Shown: positions 19,880 through 28,816 of the stretch, in pieces
How positions within the stretch are numbered: the first letter of the stretch is position 1
Layout of the letters: each line of letters starts with the position of its first letter
Assembly (NCBI GenBank): GCA_963822485.1
Contig: CAWGHW010000018.1
Coordinates: 310,001 to 374,000 of the forward strand
Direction of reading: 5' to 3'
From: DASUBV01 sp963822485
GTDB lineage: Bacteria > Actinomycetota > Actinomycetes > Streptosporangiales > Streptosporangiaceae
Length of the DNA stretch: 64,000 bases
The notes under the pieces: generated by a model
Told to the model about the DNA's origin: nothing
The model's database searches: none
Seen by the model: only the letters and a program-made list of their open reading frames with translations
Position numbers and translations under genes: made by a program

Positions 19880-21059
19880 TCAGGCGGCGTAGCGGTTGGC
19901 GGGGCGGGCCAGGCCGAGCAGGCCGCGCAGGGTATGCGGGGTATGCGGGGTATGCGGGGTGGCGGCCTCGTAGTCGCGGCGGAACGCGCCGCGGCGCCGG
20001 AGCTCGGGCACCAGTCCCCTGGTGATCTGGGTCAGGTCGTGCGGCAGCACGGCGGGCCGCAGCCGGAACCCGGCCAGCCCGGCGGCCTGCCAGTCCAGCA
20101 GCAGGTCGGCCAGCTCGGCCGGGGTGCCCGCGAAGATCTCGGCGTCGCTGGCCCAGGGCGCGCCGGCCCGCTCGTCCAGCCGCGCGCGGCGGGCCGCGGC
20201 GGCCCCGGCGGCCGGGTCCAGGACCACCGCCAGGTCGGCCAGGACGCGCACGGTCCCGGCCGCCCGGCCGCCGGCCGCCTCCCGCTGGCCGATCCCGGCG
20301 CTGGCCGCGGCGGCCTGCGCGGCGTCGTGCGGGGTGACGAGCGCGAGGTCGGTGCAGCGGGCGGCCAGCTCCCAGGCCGGCTCCCGGTGGGCCAGCGCGG
20401 CGACCAGCGGCTGGCCCTGCGGCGGGCGGGGCGTGATCGACGGCCCGCGGACGCTGAACCACCGGCCCTCGAAGTCGATGTAGTGCAGCTCGGGAGATGT
20501 CGACAAAGCGACCTGTGGCGGCGTCGCGGATCTCGGCGTCGTCCTCCCAGGAGTCCCACAGCCGCCGGATCACCTCGACGTAGTCGGCCGCCTCCGCGAG
20601 CAGCTCGGCCGGGCCGGCGACCGGGCGGCGGCCGACGTGGGCGGCCTCGTCCGGCCGGGCCGAGACCCGGACCCGGACCCCGGCCCGGCCGTTGCTGACG
20701 TAGTCCAGGGTGGCGATGGCCTTGGCGATGTGGAACGGCTCGGTGTGCGTGACCACCACGGTGGGGACCAGCCCGATGCCCCGGGTGACCGGGGCGACCC
20801 TGGCCGCGATCAGCACCGCGTCCAGCCGCCCGCGCACCTGGCCCGCCCCGGTGCCCGGCCCCGGCTCGAAGGCCAGGCTGTCCTCGAAGGTGACGAAGTC
20901 CAGGCGCGCGGCCTCGGCCTCGGCGACCAGGTCGGTCCAGTACCCGGCCGACAGCAGCTCGGCGGGCCTGGTGTCCGGCTCGCGCCAGGCGGCCGGGTGC
21001 CAGCCCGCCCCGTCCAGCGCGACGGCGAGATGCAGCGGCGGGCGCTGGGGCTGTGTCAC
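19880..21059 (-). pseudogene. LLM-class flavin-dependent oxidoreductase 4, one frameshift
   Basis: First gene of the LLM operon, starting at a GTG preceded by GGGAGA. The N-terminal part has LHLAVALDGAGWHPAAWRE, then FVTFEDSLAFEP, THTEPFHIAKAIATLDYVSNGRAGVRV and a W-D-S-W-E segment typical of LLM proteins. The frame breaks near 20491 after RFVDIS and resumes with ELHYIDFEGRWFSVRGPSI, continuing to HDLTQITRGLVPELRRRGAFR near the end. A 9-bp tandem repeat near the 3' end encodes a P-H-T triplet three times. Substrate unknown. Confidence 0.75.
19931..19957. repeat. 9-bp tandem repeat, three copies, inside LLM gene 4
   Basis: ggtatgcgg is repeated three times without mismatch. On the coding (minus) strand it gives repeated Pro-His-Thr near the C-terminus. 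Confidence 0.9.
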
Positions 21060-21202
21060 GAATTCTCCCTACCTGCCTGCGGACCGGTCACCACAGCGGC
21101 AACGGCTGCCCTTTGCCTACTATTCCGCTCGCCTATGGAGAATTAAAGGGGAACTATCCTGATCGCGGGCCAGGGGCGGGGCCGCAGCGCCGGGGGCGCG
21201 AG

Positions 21203-21350
21203 CTGGAGGGGCCCAGGGGTCTGGAGGGCACATGGCCTGGAGAGGCCCAGGGCCTGGAAGGCACACGGTCTGGAGGAGCACACGGTCTGGAGGGCACCGG
21301 GCCTGGAGGGGCACCGGGCCTGGAGGGGCACACGGTCTGGAGGAGCACAG
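21203..21350. repeat. Tandem array of ~9 degenerate 16-18 bp units upstream of a histidine kinase
   Basis: Units start with ctggag and alternate between endings such as gggcacacggt, gggcaccgggc and gggcccaggg; lengths vary between 16 and 18 bp, so the array cannot keep one reading frame as a repeat protein. Each unit contains a purine-rich GGAGG-like core. The last unit supplies the GGAGG at 21339-21343 that I take as the ribosome site for the GTG at 21352. Confidence 0.85.
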
Positions 21351-21351
21351 C

Positions 21352-22572
21352 GTGGAGCGTTCGGGGGACGGCTCGCCGGCGCGCGAGCCTGCGCCCGGCG
21401 AGCTGGCCATCCTGGCCGCGGAGAACGCCCGGCTCCAGGCCCAGGCCCGCGGCCAGCAGGCCTGGCAGCGGGCCATGGCCGACGTCACCGGCCGGCTGCT
21501 GGCTGAGGACGAGCCCCGCGACGTCCTGGACCTGGTGACCCGCTACGCCAGGGAGCTGTCCGGCGTCGAGCTGGTGCAGCTCGCCGTGCCCACCCCCGAC
21601 GGCGAGCACCTGGAGCTGGTCAGCGCGCTCGGCGCGGGCGCCCAGGCCAGGATCGGCCAGGTCTACCAGATGCGCGGGACCCTGGCGGAGATCGTCCTGG
21701 GCAGCGGGCGGCCGCTGGTCATCGACGACTTCGCCACCGACGAGCGGGTCCCGGAGGCGGGGCGCCGGGCCCTGCGGCTGGGGCCCGCCGTGGTGTTCCC
21801 GCTGGGCCCGCCCGGCGACGTGCGCGGGGTGCTCACGGCGGGCCAGCCGCCGGGCTCGCCCGCGCTCTCCCGGGACAAGGTCGAGATGGTGACGACGTTC
21901 GCGGCCCAGGCCGGCATCCGGCTCAAGCTGGCCGAGCACCGGCGGAACGCCGAGCGCGTGGCCCTGCTGGCCGACCGCGACCGGATCGCGCGGGACCTGC
22001 ATGACCATGTCATCCAGCGGCTGTTCGCCACCGGCATGTCGCTGCAGGGCGCGCTGCCGCTGATGATGGCGCCGGCCGCGGTGGACCGGGTCCGGCGCGC
22101 GGTGGAGGACCTGGACGAGACGATCCGGGACATCCGGGCCGCGATCTTCACGCTGCAGCCCCGCGAGGAGCCGGACAGCCCCGGCGTGCGGGCCCGGATC
22201 GTGGCGGTGGCCGACAGCATGGCCGGCTCGCTGGGCTTCGCGCCCGCGCTCCGGCTGGACGGCGCGCTGGACCTGCGGGTGCCGGCCGGGATGGCCGGGG
22301 ACCTGCTGGTCACGCTGCGCGAGGCGCTGTCGAATGTGGCCCGGCACGCCAGGGCCACGATGGTCGAGGTCACGGTCGAGGCCGGGACCGACCTGGTCGC
22401 GGTGGTGGCCGACAACGGCGTGGGCCTGAGCGGGATGGGCCGGTGGAGCGGGCTGTCCGACCTGACCCTGCGGGCCGCGGCCCTGGGCGGCACGCTGCGC
22501 CTGCGGCCCGCGGACGGGGGCGGCGCCCGCCTGGAATGGCGGGTCCCCCTCGCCGCCCCGTCCCGGGCCTGA
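21352..22572 (+). CDS. Sensor histidine kinase, single GAF domain (DevS-like C-terminal half)
   Basis: 406 residues from the GTG at 21352. A short coiled coil (residues ~20-45) leads into one GAF domain (~50-190, VTGRLLAEDEPRDVLDLVTRYA to ITTFAAQAGIRL-like end), then a HisKA_3 dimerisation helix with the phospho-acceptor His217 in RDRIARDLHDHVIQRLFATG, and an HATPase domain with N box SNVARHA and D-N-G-V-G. It is very similar to the kinase at 23501 across the second GAF and kinase parts but lacks the first (heme) GAF. No response regulator is adjacent. Confidence 0.88.
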   Translation: MERSGDGSPAREPAPGELAILAAENARLQAQARGQQAWQRAMADVTGRLLAEDEPRDVLDLVTRYARELSGVELVQLAVPTPDGEHLELVSALGAGAQARIGQVYQMRGTLAEIVLGSGRPLVIDDFATDERVPEAGRRALRLGPAVVFPLGPPGDVRGVLTAGQPPGSPALSRDKVEMVTTFAAQAGIRLKLAEHRRNAERVALLADRDRIARDLHDHVIQRLFATGMSLQGALPLMMAPAAVDRVRRAVEDLDETIRDIRAAIFTLQPREEPDSPGVRARIVAVADSMAGSLGFAPALRLDGALDLRVPAGMAGDLLVTLREALSNVARHARATMVEVTVEAGTDLVAVVADNGVGLSGMGRWSGLSDLTLRAAALGGTLRLRPADGGGARLEWRVPLAAPSRA

Positions 22573-22634
22573 GGGCCGGCCGCCGGGCGGCGGCGGACGG
22601 CCTGGCTAATCGCGAGCTGAGCTAGCCCCGCCGG

Positions 22635-22694
22635 CTCAGTTCCCGCCGGCTCAGTTCCCGCCGACTCAGTTCCCGCCGGCTCAGTTCCCGCCGG
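22635..22694. repeat. 15-bp tandem repeat, four copies, across a stop codon
   Basis: ctcagttcccgccgg is present four times in a row with one mismatch. Read on the minus strand, each unit carries an in-frame TGA, so the gene ending at 22681 would meet four successive stop codons. Confidence 0.9.
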
Positions 22695-23250
22695 GCACCA
22701 GGTCACCGCGCGCCGGCAGGGGCAAGGCCAGGCAGCGCGATGCATCCCCGGCTGCGGCCAGCTCGCCGCTGGGGCCAGGAAGATAGGAAATCCACTCGGT
22801 GGCGGGGTCGAGGTCGCCGGTGAGCTCGCCCAGGAACTGCGATATCAGCTCCTCGGCGTGCGATCGGACCAGGCGCTCGACCTGCATGGCCACGTAGCTC
22901 GGCGAGTCCGCCGGGAGCCAGAAGAAGCCGTCGGCTCGCTGCGCGGCCGACCCGGGCACGCTCTGCTCGCTGGCCGTCTCGGACAGCAGCACCACGGGCG
23001 GCCGGGGGGCCAGCGCGGAGAGCTCGTCGACGACGGCGTGGAACTCGCGCTCGGATCCGAACAGGTTCCAGCCCAGCAGGGCGGCCCCGAAGTCGGGTCC
23101 GGCGTTCATGGTGTCGGTGACGCCGGTGGTGTCCTGGGCCGGGATGACACCCAGCCCGCGGGCCATGAGGCGTTCCGCGACGGCCCAGGTCGCCTCGCCC
23201 GGCCCGAACTCAGGCTCGGCGAGCAGGACCGGATACGGGTACTGCTGCAC
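22681..23250 (-). CDS. Free-standing N-terminal 'wing' domain of Orn/Lys/Arg decarboxylase type
   Basis: 189 residues. It starts VLLAEPEFGPGEATWAVAE, has a receiver-like GAALLGWNLFG strand, VVLLSE, then DGFFWLPADSPSYVAMQVERLV, followed by ELISQFLGELTGDLDPATEW. This order matches the first ~170 residues of actinobacterial Orn/Lys/Arg decarboxylases, where the wing is followed by a W-x-x-P-G-H entry to the PLP domain. Here the match ends around YLPGPSGEL and the protein stops; the catalytic domain and lysine are absent. Either a truncated relic or a stand-alone receiver-like regulator. It lies between two DevS-like kinases, next to a DosR-like box. Confidence 0.7.
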   Translation of the reverse strand: MQQYPYPVLLAEPEFGPGEATWAVAERLMARGLGVIPAQDTTGVTDTMNAGPDFGAALLGWNLFGSEREFHAVVDELSALAPRPPVVLLSETASEQSVPGSAAQRADGFFWLPADSPSYVAMQVERLVRSHAEELISQFLGELTGDLDPATEWISYLPGPSGELAAAGDASRCLALPLPARGDLVPGGN

Positions 23251-23364
23251 TAATCGCGCTCCTTCCGCACTGCTTCATCCGCTTGTCGTCGGCAGACTGG
23301 CTGGCTCGGGGGAGTGCCTTCGGTCACCACTCACCACGCTTACCTATGCGTAAGCAGAGAGCTA

Positions 23365-23378
23365 GGGCCTAAAGTCCC
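23365..23378. promoter_or_regulatory. DosR/DevR-like box
   Basis: GGGCCTAAAGTCCC matches the 14-bp core of the known DosR consensus GGGACTWWAGTCCC at 13 of 14 positions. It sits 123 bp before the heme-GAF kinase start (23501) and 115 bp before the divergent wing-domain gene, so it could act on either. A short dyad cccgct/agcggg follows at about 23384. Confidence 0.65.
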
Positions 23379-23500
23379 GAGAACCCGCTGGGAGCGGGCG
23401 GCCAGACCCGGACGTTACCGAACATACGGTCAATATCAGTAGTCCGAGCGCGGCGTATTATCTAGCGATACGGGGATGCCCAGTCGCACCGGGGGGCGGC

Positions 23501-25250
23501 GTGAGCAGTCCAGGGCAGGGTCAGTCCGGGCCGGGGCGGGCCGCCGGCACGCCGCCGGCGCTCGCGGCGGTGCCGGACGCGCGCGCCCAGCTTCAGGCGC
23601 TGCTCGCGGCGGTAGGCGCGATCTGCGGCCCGGCCGAGCTGGACGCGATGCTGCGCCAGATCATCGAGACCGCGATGACGCTGACCGGCGCCCGGTACGG
23701 CGCGCTCGGGGTGCTCGACGAGGACGGCCGGCTGACCAGCTTCATCCCGGCCGGGATGAACGACGCGCAGGTCAAGACCATCGCCCGGGTGTCGGGCTGG
23801 CCGGCGGGCACCGGCGTGCTGGGCGAGCTGGCCGGCCGCCCGGCCCCGCTGCGCGTGGCCGACGTGGGGGCGCGCCCCGGCTCGGCCGGGTTCCCGGCCG
23901 GGCACCCGCCGATGCGGTCGTTCCTGGGCGTGCCGGTCCGGGTGGGCCGCGAGATCTACGGCAGCCTGTACCTCACCGACAAGAAGGACGGCGGCGAGTT
24001 CGGGGCCGACGACGAGGCGCTGGCCGTGGCCCTGGCCGCGGTGGCGGGCGTGGCCGTGGACAACTCGCGGCTGCACGCCGAGTCCCGGCGGCAGCGGCAG
24101 TGGGTCCGGGCCCACGCCGAGGTGACCCAGCGGCTGCTGTCCGACGACGAGCCAACGGCCGTGCTGACCATGGTGGCCGAGCAGGCGCTGCAGATCTCGG
24201 GCGCGGACCTGGCGTTCATCGCGCTGCCCGCGGGCAGCGCCGACATCGTGGCCATCGAGTACGCGGCGGGCGAGGGCGCGGCGGAGGCGCTGGGCCTGGC
24301 CTCGCCCACCCACCGGTCGGCCTCGGGGATCGTGATGGCCAGCGGCCAGCCGCTGGTCCTGGACGACGTCACCTCGGACCTGCGGGCGGCCGAGGTGGTC
24401 CGCGGGCGGCTGAGCCTGGGGCCCGCGGTGCTGGTCCCGGTGGGCCGGCCCGGCGACGTGCGCGGCGTGCTGACCGCGGCCCGCCGCCGCGGCTCGCCGC
24501 CCCTGACCCCGGCCGCGGCGGACATGGTGGCCACCTTCGCCGCCCAGGCCGGCATCGGCATCGTGCTGGCCGAGCGGCGCCAGGCGGCCCAGCGGGTGGC
24601 GCTGTACGCCGACCGTGACCGGATCGCCCGCGACCTGCATGACCTGGTCATCCAGCGGCTGTTCGCCACCGGCATGTCGCTGCAGGGCGCGACCTCGCTG
24701 ATCCCCGGCGCCGAGGCGGCGGGCCGGGTCCAGCAGGCGGTGGACGAGCTGGACGAGACGATCAGGGACATCCGGGCCGCGATCTTCCGGCTCCAGGACC
24801 GGGGCGAGGCCGGGGCCGAGCCGCCCGGCGTGCAGGCCCGGATCGCGGCCATCACCGAGGAGATGACCCGCGCGCTGGGCTTCGCGCCGTGGCTGCGGAT
24901 GGACGGCCGGCTGGACGCGCGGGTGCCCGCCCGCGTGGCCGAGGAGATGCTGGCGGTGCTGCGCGAGGCGCTGTCCAACGTCGCCCGGCACGCGGCGGCC
25001 CGGCGGGTGGACGTGAGCGTGGAGACCGGCTCGCACCTGACGCTGACCGTCCGGGACGACGGCCGGGGCATCGGCCAGCCCGGCCCGCGCAGCGGCCTGG
25101 CCAACCTGGCCGACCGGGCCGGCGCCCTGGGCGGCACGCTGAGCGTGGCCGAGGCCGAGGGCGGCGGCACCGAGGTGACCTGGAGCGTCCCGCTGCCCGC
25201 GGCCTCGGGACCGGGATCGGGATCAGGGCCAGGGCCAGGGCCAGGGCTAG
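23501..25250 (+). CDS. DevS/DosT-like heme-GAF sensor histidine kinase
   Basis: GTG start. Two GAF domains (about residues 30-190 and 200-350), a HisKA_3 helix with phospho-acceptor His380 in RDRIARDLHDLVIQRLF, and an HATPase with SNVARHA and DDGRGIG. GAF-A matches mycobacterial DevS: FPAGHPPMRSFLGVPV puts His135 at the place of the heme-binding His149, and Tyr157 in SLYLTDK at the place of Tyr171. It should sense O2, NO, CO or redox state. No stop occurs where homology ends (~25200); one extra base there would give the TAG at 25248-25250, which I use. Otherwise the frame runs on to 26077 antisense to the next gene. Confidence 0.85.
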
Positions 25251-25260
25251 GGCCAGGGGC
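25225..25260. repeat. Hexanucleotide repeat (agggcc)n at a convergent gene junction
   Basis: Six 6-bp units, mostly agggcc with one agggct and one aggggc. The array spans the stop codons of both the kinase (plus) and the methyltransferase (minus). Confidence 0.85.
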
Positions 25261-26301
25261 GCCGGGCGATCAGGATGTCGCGGCGGATGGCCTGGTCCAC
25301 GCGGTGCTCGAAGGCCCGGTAGGGCCCGTCGTCGAGGATCTCCAGCCCGGCGCCGGCCAGGATCGCCGCCGCCTCGGCGCGCGGGGCGACCAGGGTGTTC
25401 CACGCGATGCCCAGCGCCCCGCCGTCGCGCAGCAGGCCCGCCCAGCCGGGTACCGCGTCGGCCAGCAGGTCCAGCGGGCTGCGGGCCAGCCGCCGCTGGC
25501 CGCCGCCGGCGCCGGCCGTGCTGGCGTGCTGGATCCCGTAGGGCGCGTCGGTCACCACCGCGTCGAACGTGCCGCGCCTGAAGAACTCCGGGGCCCGGGT
25601 GGTGTCGGCGCTGACCATGTCGAGCAGCTGGGTCCGCCCGGCCTTGTAGTCATCCTTGCCGGCGGCCAGCCGCAGCCGGAGACGGCGGCCGATGACCTGC
25701 CCGTCGCGCCGCACCGGGCCGTCGTAGTCGGCGTGGTGCTTGATCTTCTTGCGCTTGAGCCAGGTCTTGATGAACGTGGCGTAGGCCTCGAAGTCCTTGC
25801 GGTCGTGCTCCACCCCGGCCGCGTCGACCCCAGCCGCAGCGCCTGGTTCAGCGTGGTGCCGCGGCCGCACAGCGGGTCGAGCACCGCGAACTGGCGGTCC
25901 GGCAGGCCGGGCGCGAACGCCGACGACAGCAGGGTCACGTTGAGCAGCAGCCGGGTGAACTGCTCGTTGGTCTTCCCCTGGTACTTCTGGATGGTCACGA
26001 GGTCGTCGTCGAAGCGACCCGGAGAGGGGATATCAAACGGCCTCAGCAGCCCGTCCCGCACCTGGTACAGCGCGTAGATCGCGGACAGGTGAGCCAGGAA
26101 GGCCGCGTCCCGGTCCTCGTCCAGGTCGCCGCTGAAGGTCACGTACGGCACCCCGCCGATGACCTCGGCGCCGATGCCGGTGATCCGGCCGCCGAGCACC
26201 GAGCGGCTGAAGACCTCCGGCTCGGCCTGGGTCAGGGCGACCGCCGCGCCGCTGTAGACCCGGTTGGCCGACGGCAGGATCAGCAGTGCGTACCGGTCCA
26301 T
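25247..26301 (-). pseudogene. TRM11-like RNA/DNA methyltransferase, frameshifted
   Basis: The N-terminal frame from 26301 has a THUMP-like start and the SAM-binding motif VLDPLCGRGTTLNQALRLG, where it leaves frame. Restoring one missing base near 25829 gives VDAAGVEHDRKDFEAYATF and continues to the catalytic motif VVTDAPYGIQH and the stop at 25247. Motif order (D-P-x-C-G-R-G-T before D-A-P-Y-G) fits TRM11/UPF0020 N2-guanosine or related amino-methyltransferases. This is the one locus in the window that needs a base added rather than removed. Target unknown. Confidence 0.8.
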
Positions 26302-26313
26302 GGGCTCAGCAGC

Positions 26314-27303
26314 CTACCGAGGCTGGCGCTGGACCAGGATCAGCAGCCAGGCCAGCGAGGGGATCAGCAGCGCCCCGCCGGCCGCGGTGCAGACCACCAC
26401 CGCCGTCAGCGTCGAGGGCGGGGCGGCGCCGCCGGGCACGGTCAGGCCGGGCAGCAGCAGGTACGGGTACTGGGCGGCGGCCCAGGCCCACAGCGCGGCC
26501 GCGACCGCGGCGGCCGCCGACAGCCGCAGCGCGACCAGCCAGCCTCGCCAGGCCAGGGCCAGCGAGACGAGCCCGGCCGCGACGGCCACCGCGACCAGCG
26601 GCAGGGCCCGGCCGGTCAGCCGGCCGTAGAGCACCGGCGCGTCGGCGTGCAGGACCAGCAGCCCGGCCACCGAGCACGCCCCGACCAGCAGCCCGCTGGC
26701 CAGCGCCCGGCGCCGGAAGTACCCGGTCAGCGCCTGGTCGCCGGCCCGCCGGGCGTCCAGGGTCAGGTAGCTGGCGGCCAGGAAGGCGCAGGCCGCGACG
26801 GCGAACGCGCCGGTCACCACCGACACCGGGTTCACCCAGCTGGAGACCGCGCTGCCGCGGGCCAGCCCGGGCGGCACCCGGCCGGAGGCCACCGCGCCCG
26901 CGGCCGCGCCCAGGAAGTACGGGGTGACCACCGAGGAGAACGCGAACGCCGCCCCGAACAGCCGCTGCGCCCACGGCTGATCGATGGACTTGCGGAACGC
27001 GAACGCCGAGCCGCGGGCGATCACGCCCAGGGCGACCAGCGTGAGCGGCACGTACAGCGTGGAGGAGATGGCGGCGAAGGCGGGCGGGAACGCGGTCCAC
27101 ATCAGCACCAGCACGAAGATCAGCCAGACGTGGTTGGCCTCCCAGACCGGGCCGATGGAGTGCTCGATCAGGGCCCGGCGCGGCGCGCCCGCCGCCCGCC
27201 GGCCGGCCAGCAGGTCCCAGATCCCGGCCCCGAAGTCCGCCCCGCCCAGCAGGGCGTAGGCGCTCACGGCCGTCCACATGACGGCCAGGATGGTCAGCTC
27301 CAT
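26314..27303 (-). CDS. cydB: Cytochrome bd oxidase subunit II
   Basis: A 329-residue membrane protein with about eight spans. The start MELTILAVMW and the segments GGADFGAGIWDLL, SIGPVWEANHVWLIF and FRKSIDQPWAQRLFGAAFAFSSVVTPYFLGA are the standard CydB markers; the W-E-A-N-H-V-W loop is nearly invariant. It pairs with CydA downstream of a shared promoter to form the quinol oxidase that reduces O2 to water with high affinity. The 72-bp gap to cydA holds a 13-bp tandem repeat. No cydDC exporter genes follow. Confidence 0.94.
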   Translation of the reverse strand: MELTILAVMWTAVSAYALLGGADFGAGIWDLLAGRRAAGAPRRALIEHSIGPVWEANHVWLIFVLVLMWTAFPPAFAAISSTLYVPLTLVALGVIARGSAFAFRKSIDQPWAQRLFGAAFAFSSVVTPYFLGAAAGAVASGRVPPGLARGSAVSSWVNPVSVVTGAFAVAACAFLAASYLTLDARRAGDQALTGYFRRRALASGLLVGACSVAGLLVLHADAPVLYGRLTGRALPLVAVAVAAGLVSLALAWRGWLVALRLSAAAAVAAALWAWAAAQYPYLLLPGLTVPGGAAPPSTLTAVVVCTAAGGALLIPSLAWLLILVQRQPR

Positions 27304-27328
27304 GACTCCTGCCTCACTCCTGTCTCCA

Positions 27329-27380
27329 GGCTCCGCTCACCGGCTCCGCTCACCGGCTCTGCTCACCGGCTCGGCTCAGA
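27329..27380. repeat. 13-bp tandem repeat, four copies, between cydA and cydB
   Basis: ggctccgctcacc is repeated with small changes at 27329, 27342, 27355 and 27368; the last copy overlaps the cydA stop codon. Confidence 0.88.
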
Positions 27381-28779
27381 CGACCGTGTGCGCGCGGACG
27401 TCGGACTCCTGCGGCGCGATCGGCACCGGGCGGCTGCGGGCCAGCCGCCGCAGCACGTACACCGTGGCCACGGTCAGCGCCGCGTAGACCGCGATGACCG
27501 GCCAGACCCCGTTGGCCAGCCCCGGCGCCGGGTTCACCGCGCTGCTGGTGCGCAGCACGTGGTAGACGATCCACGGCTGCCGGCCCACCTCGGTGGCCAC
27601 CCAGCCCGACTCCATGGCCACCACCGCGGCCACCCCGGACAGGGCCACCGAGCGCAGGAACCAGCGGGTCCGCGGCAGGTCCCGGCGCCGCCACCAGGTC
27701 CAGGCCAGCCAGGCGCCCAGGGCCAGCAGCGCGAAGCCGATGCCGACCATGGCGTCGAACGCGAAGTGCACGATCTCCACCGGCGGCCGGTCGGCCGGCG
27801 GCACCGAGTTCAGCCCGGTGACCTTGCCATCCGGGTTCAGCCGCAGCAGCAGCGACAGCCCGTCCGGGATCCGCAGCGCGCCGTGCAGCCGGCCGCCGTA
27901 GAACAGGCCGCCGATGGACTCCGGCGCGTGCCGCTGGGTCTGGGCCAGGCCCTCCATCGCGGCCAGCTTGACCGGCTGGTCGCTGGCCACGAACCGGGCC
28001 GCCCAGTCCCCCACCCCGATCTGCACCGGCGTCATGATCGCCGCGAACGTCAGCGGGATCAGCAGGCCCAGCCGGTGGTAACGGTCCCGGCGGCCGCGCA
28101 GCATGGCCACCGCGTAGACGCTGGCGATGAGGAACCCGGTCACCATGAACGCGGCCAGGATCATGTGCGTGGTCTCCGGGCCGGTGGCCGGGTTGAAGAT
28201 CGCCGCCCAGGGGTCCACGCCCACCACCCGGCCGTGCCGGACGGCGTAGCCGCGCGGGGCGTTCATCCAGGCGTTCGCCGACACCACGAAGAACGCCGAC
28301 GCGATGCCCGCGACCACGATCGGCACGCCCGACAGCAGGTGCACCCGGGGCGGCAGCCGGTCCCAGCCGTACAGGTAGATGCCCAGGAAGATGGCCTCGA
28401 TGAAGAACGCGAAGCCCTCGATGGCGAACGGCAGCCCGATGACCGCGCCGTAATGGTCCATCAGCCCCGACCACAGCACGCCCATCTCGAACGACAGGAT
28501 CGTCCCGGACACCGCGCCCACCGCGAACAGCACGCCCATGGCCCGCGCCCAGCGCCGGGCCAGCAGCTGGTAGCTGACGTCGCCGGTGCGCATCCCGCGC
28601 CACTCGGCGAACAGCACCAGGCCCGGCATGCCGACCCCCAGGCAGGCCACCACGATGTGCCAGCCCAGCGAGAACCCCATCTGCGAGCGCGCCGCCACCG
28701 GGTCGGCCGCGCCCGCGGCCGCATGGGCCGCCATCGCCTGCGCTCCGGTCAGGGCCGCCGTCACCGCCGAGGTGATCAT
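27376..28779 (-). CDS. cydA: Cytochrome bd oxidase subunit I
   Basis: 467 residues, about nine spans. LGWHIVVACLG carries the heme ligand His near the N-terminus, GETTHMILAAFMVTGF the second His, and later QPWIVYHVLRTSSAV and the Q-loop region ESIGGLFYGGRL, which is short as in S-type enzymes. The protein holds hemes b558, b595 and d and oxidises quinol on the outer face. The ATG has a GGAG site. The promoter region up to the divergent blaI gene contains two TTCTAC-N5-GTAGAA dyads, the nearer only 38 bp from the start. Confidence 0.95.
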   Translation of the reverse strand: MITSAVTAALTGAQAMAAHAAAGAADPVAARSQMGFSLGWHIVVACLGVGMPGLVLFAEWRGMRTGDVSYQLLARRWARAMGVLFAVGAVSGTILSFEMGVLWSGLMDHYGAVIGLPFAIEGFAFFIEAIFLGIYLYGWDRLPPRVHLLSGVPIVVAGIASAFFVVSANAWMNAPRGYAVRHGRVVGVDPWAAIFNPATGPETTHMILAAFMVTGFLIASVYAVAMLRGRRDRYHRLGLLIPLTFAAIMTPVQIGVGDWAARFVASDQPVKLAAMEGLAQTQRHAPESIGGLFYGGRLHGALRIPDGLSLLLRLNPDGKVTGLNSVPPADRPPVEIVHFAFDAMVGIGFALLALGAWLAWTWWRRRDLPRTRWFLRSVALSGVAAVVAMESGWVATEVGRQPWIVYHVLRTSSAVNPAPGLANGVWPVIAVYAALTVATVYVLRRLARSRPVPIAPQESDVRAHTVV

Positions 28780-28816
28780 CTCCGGGCTCCTCTCCGTGTC
28801 TCCTCACTCAGGCTAC

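Noticed and set aside
16233..21059. Programmed ribosomal frameshifting in the LLM genes
   Set aside because: There are no slippery heptamers or conserved downstream structures, and the same kind of break occurs in unrelated genes across the window; consensus error or decay is simpler.
22635..22694. CRISPR-like array
   Set aside because: The repeats are directly tandem without spacers and only 15 bp. The same holds for the other arrays; no cas genes are present.
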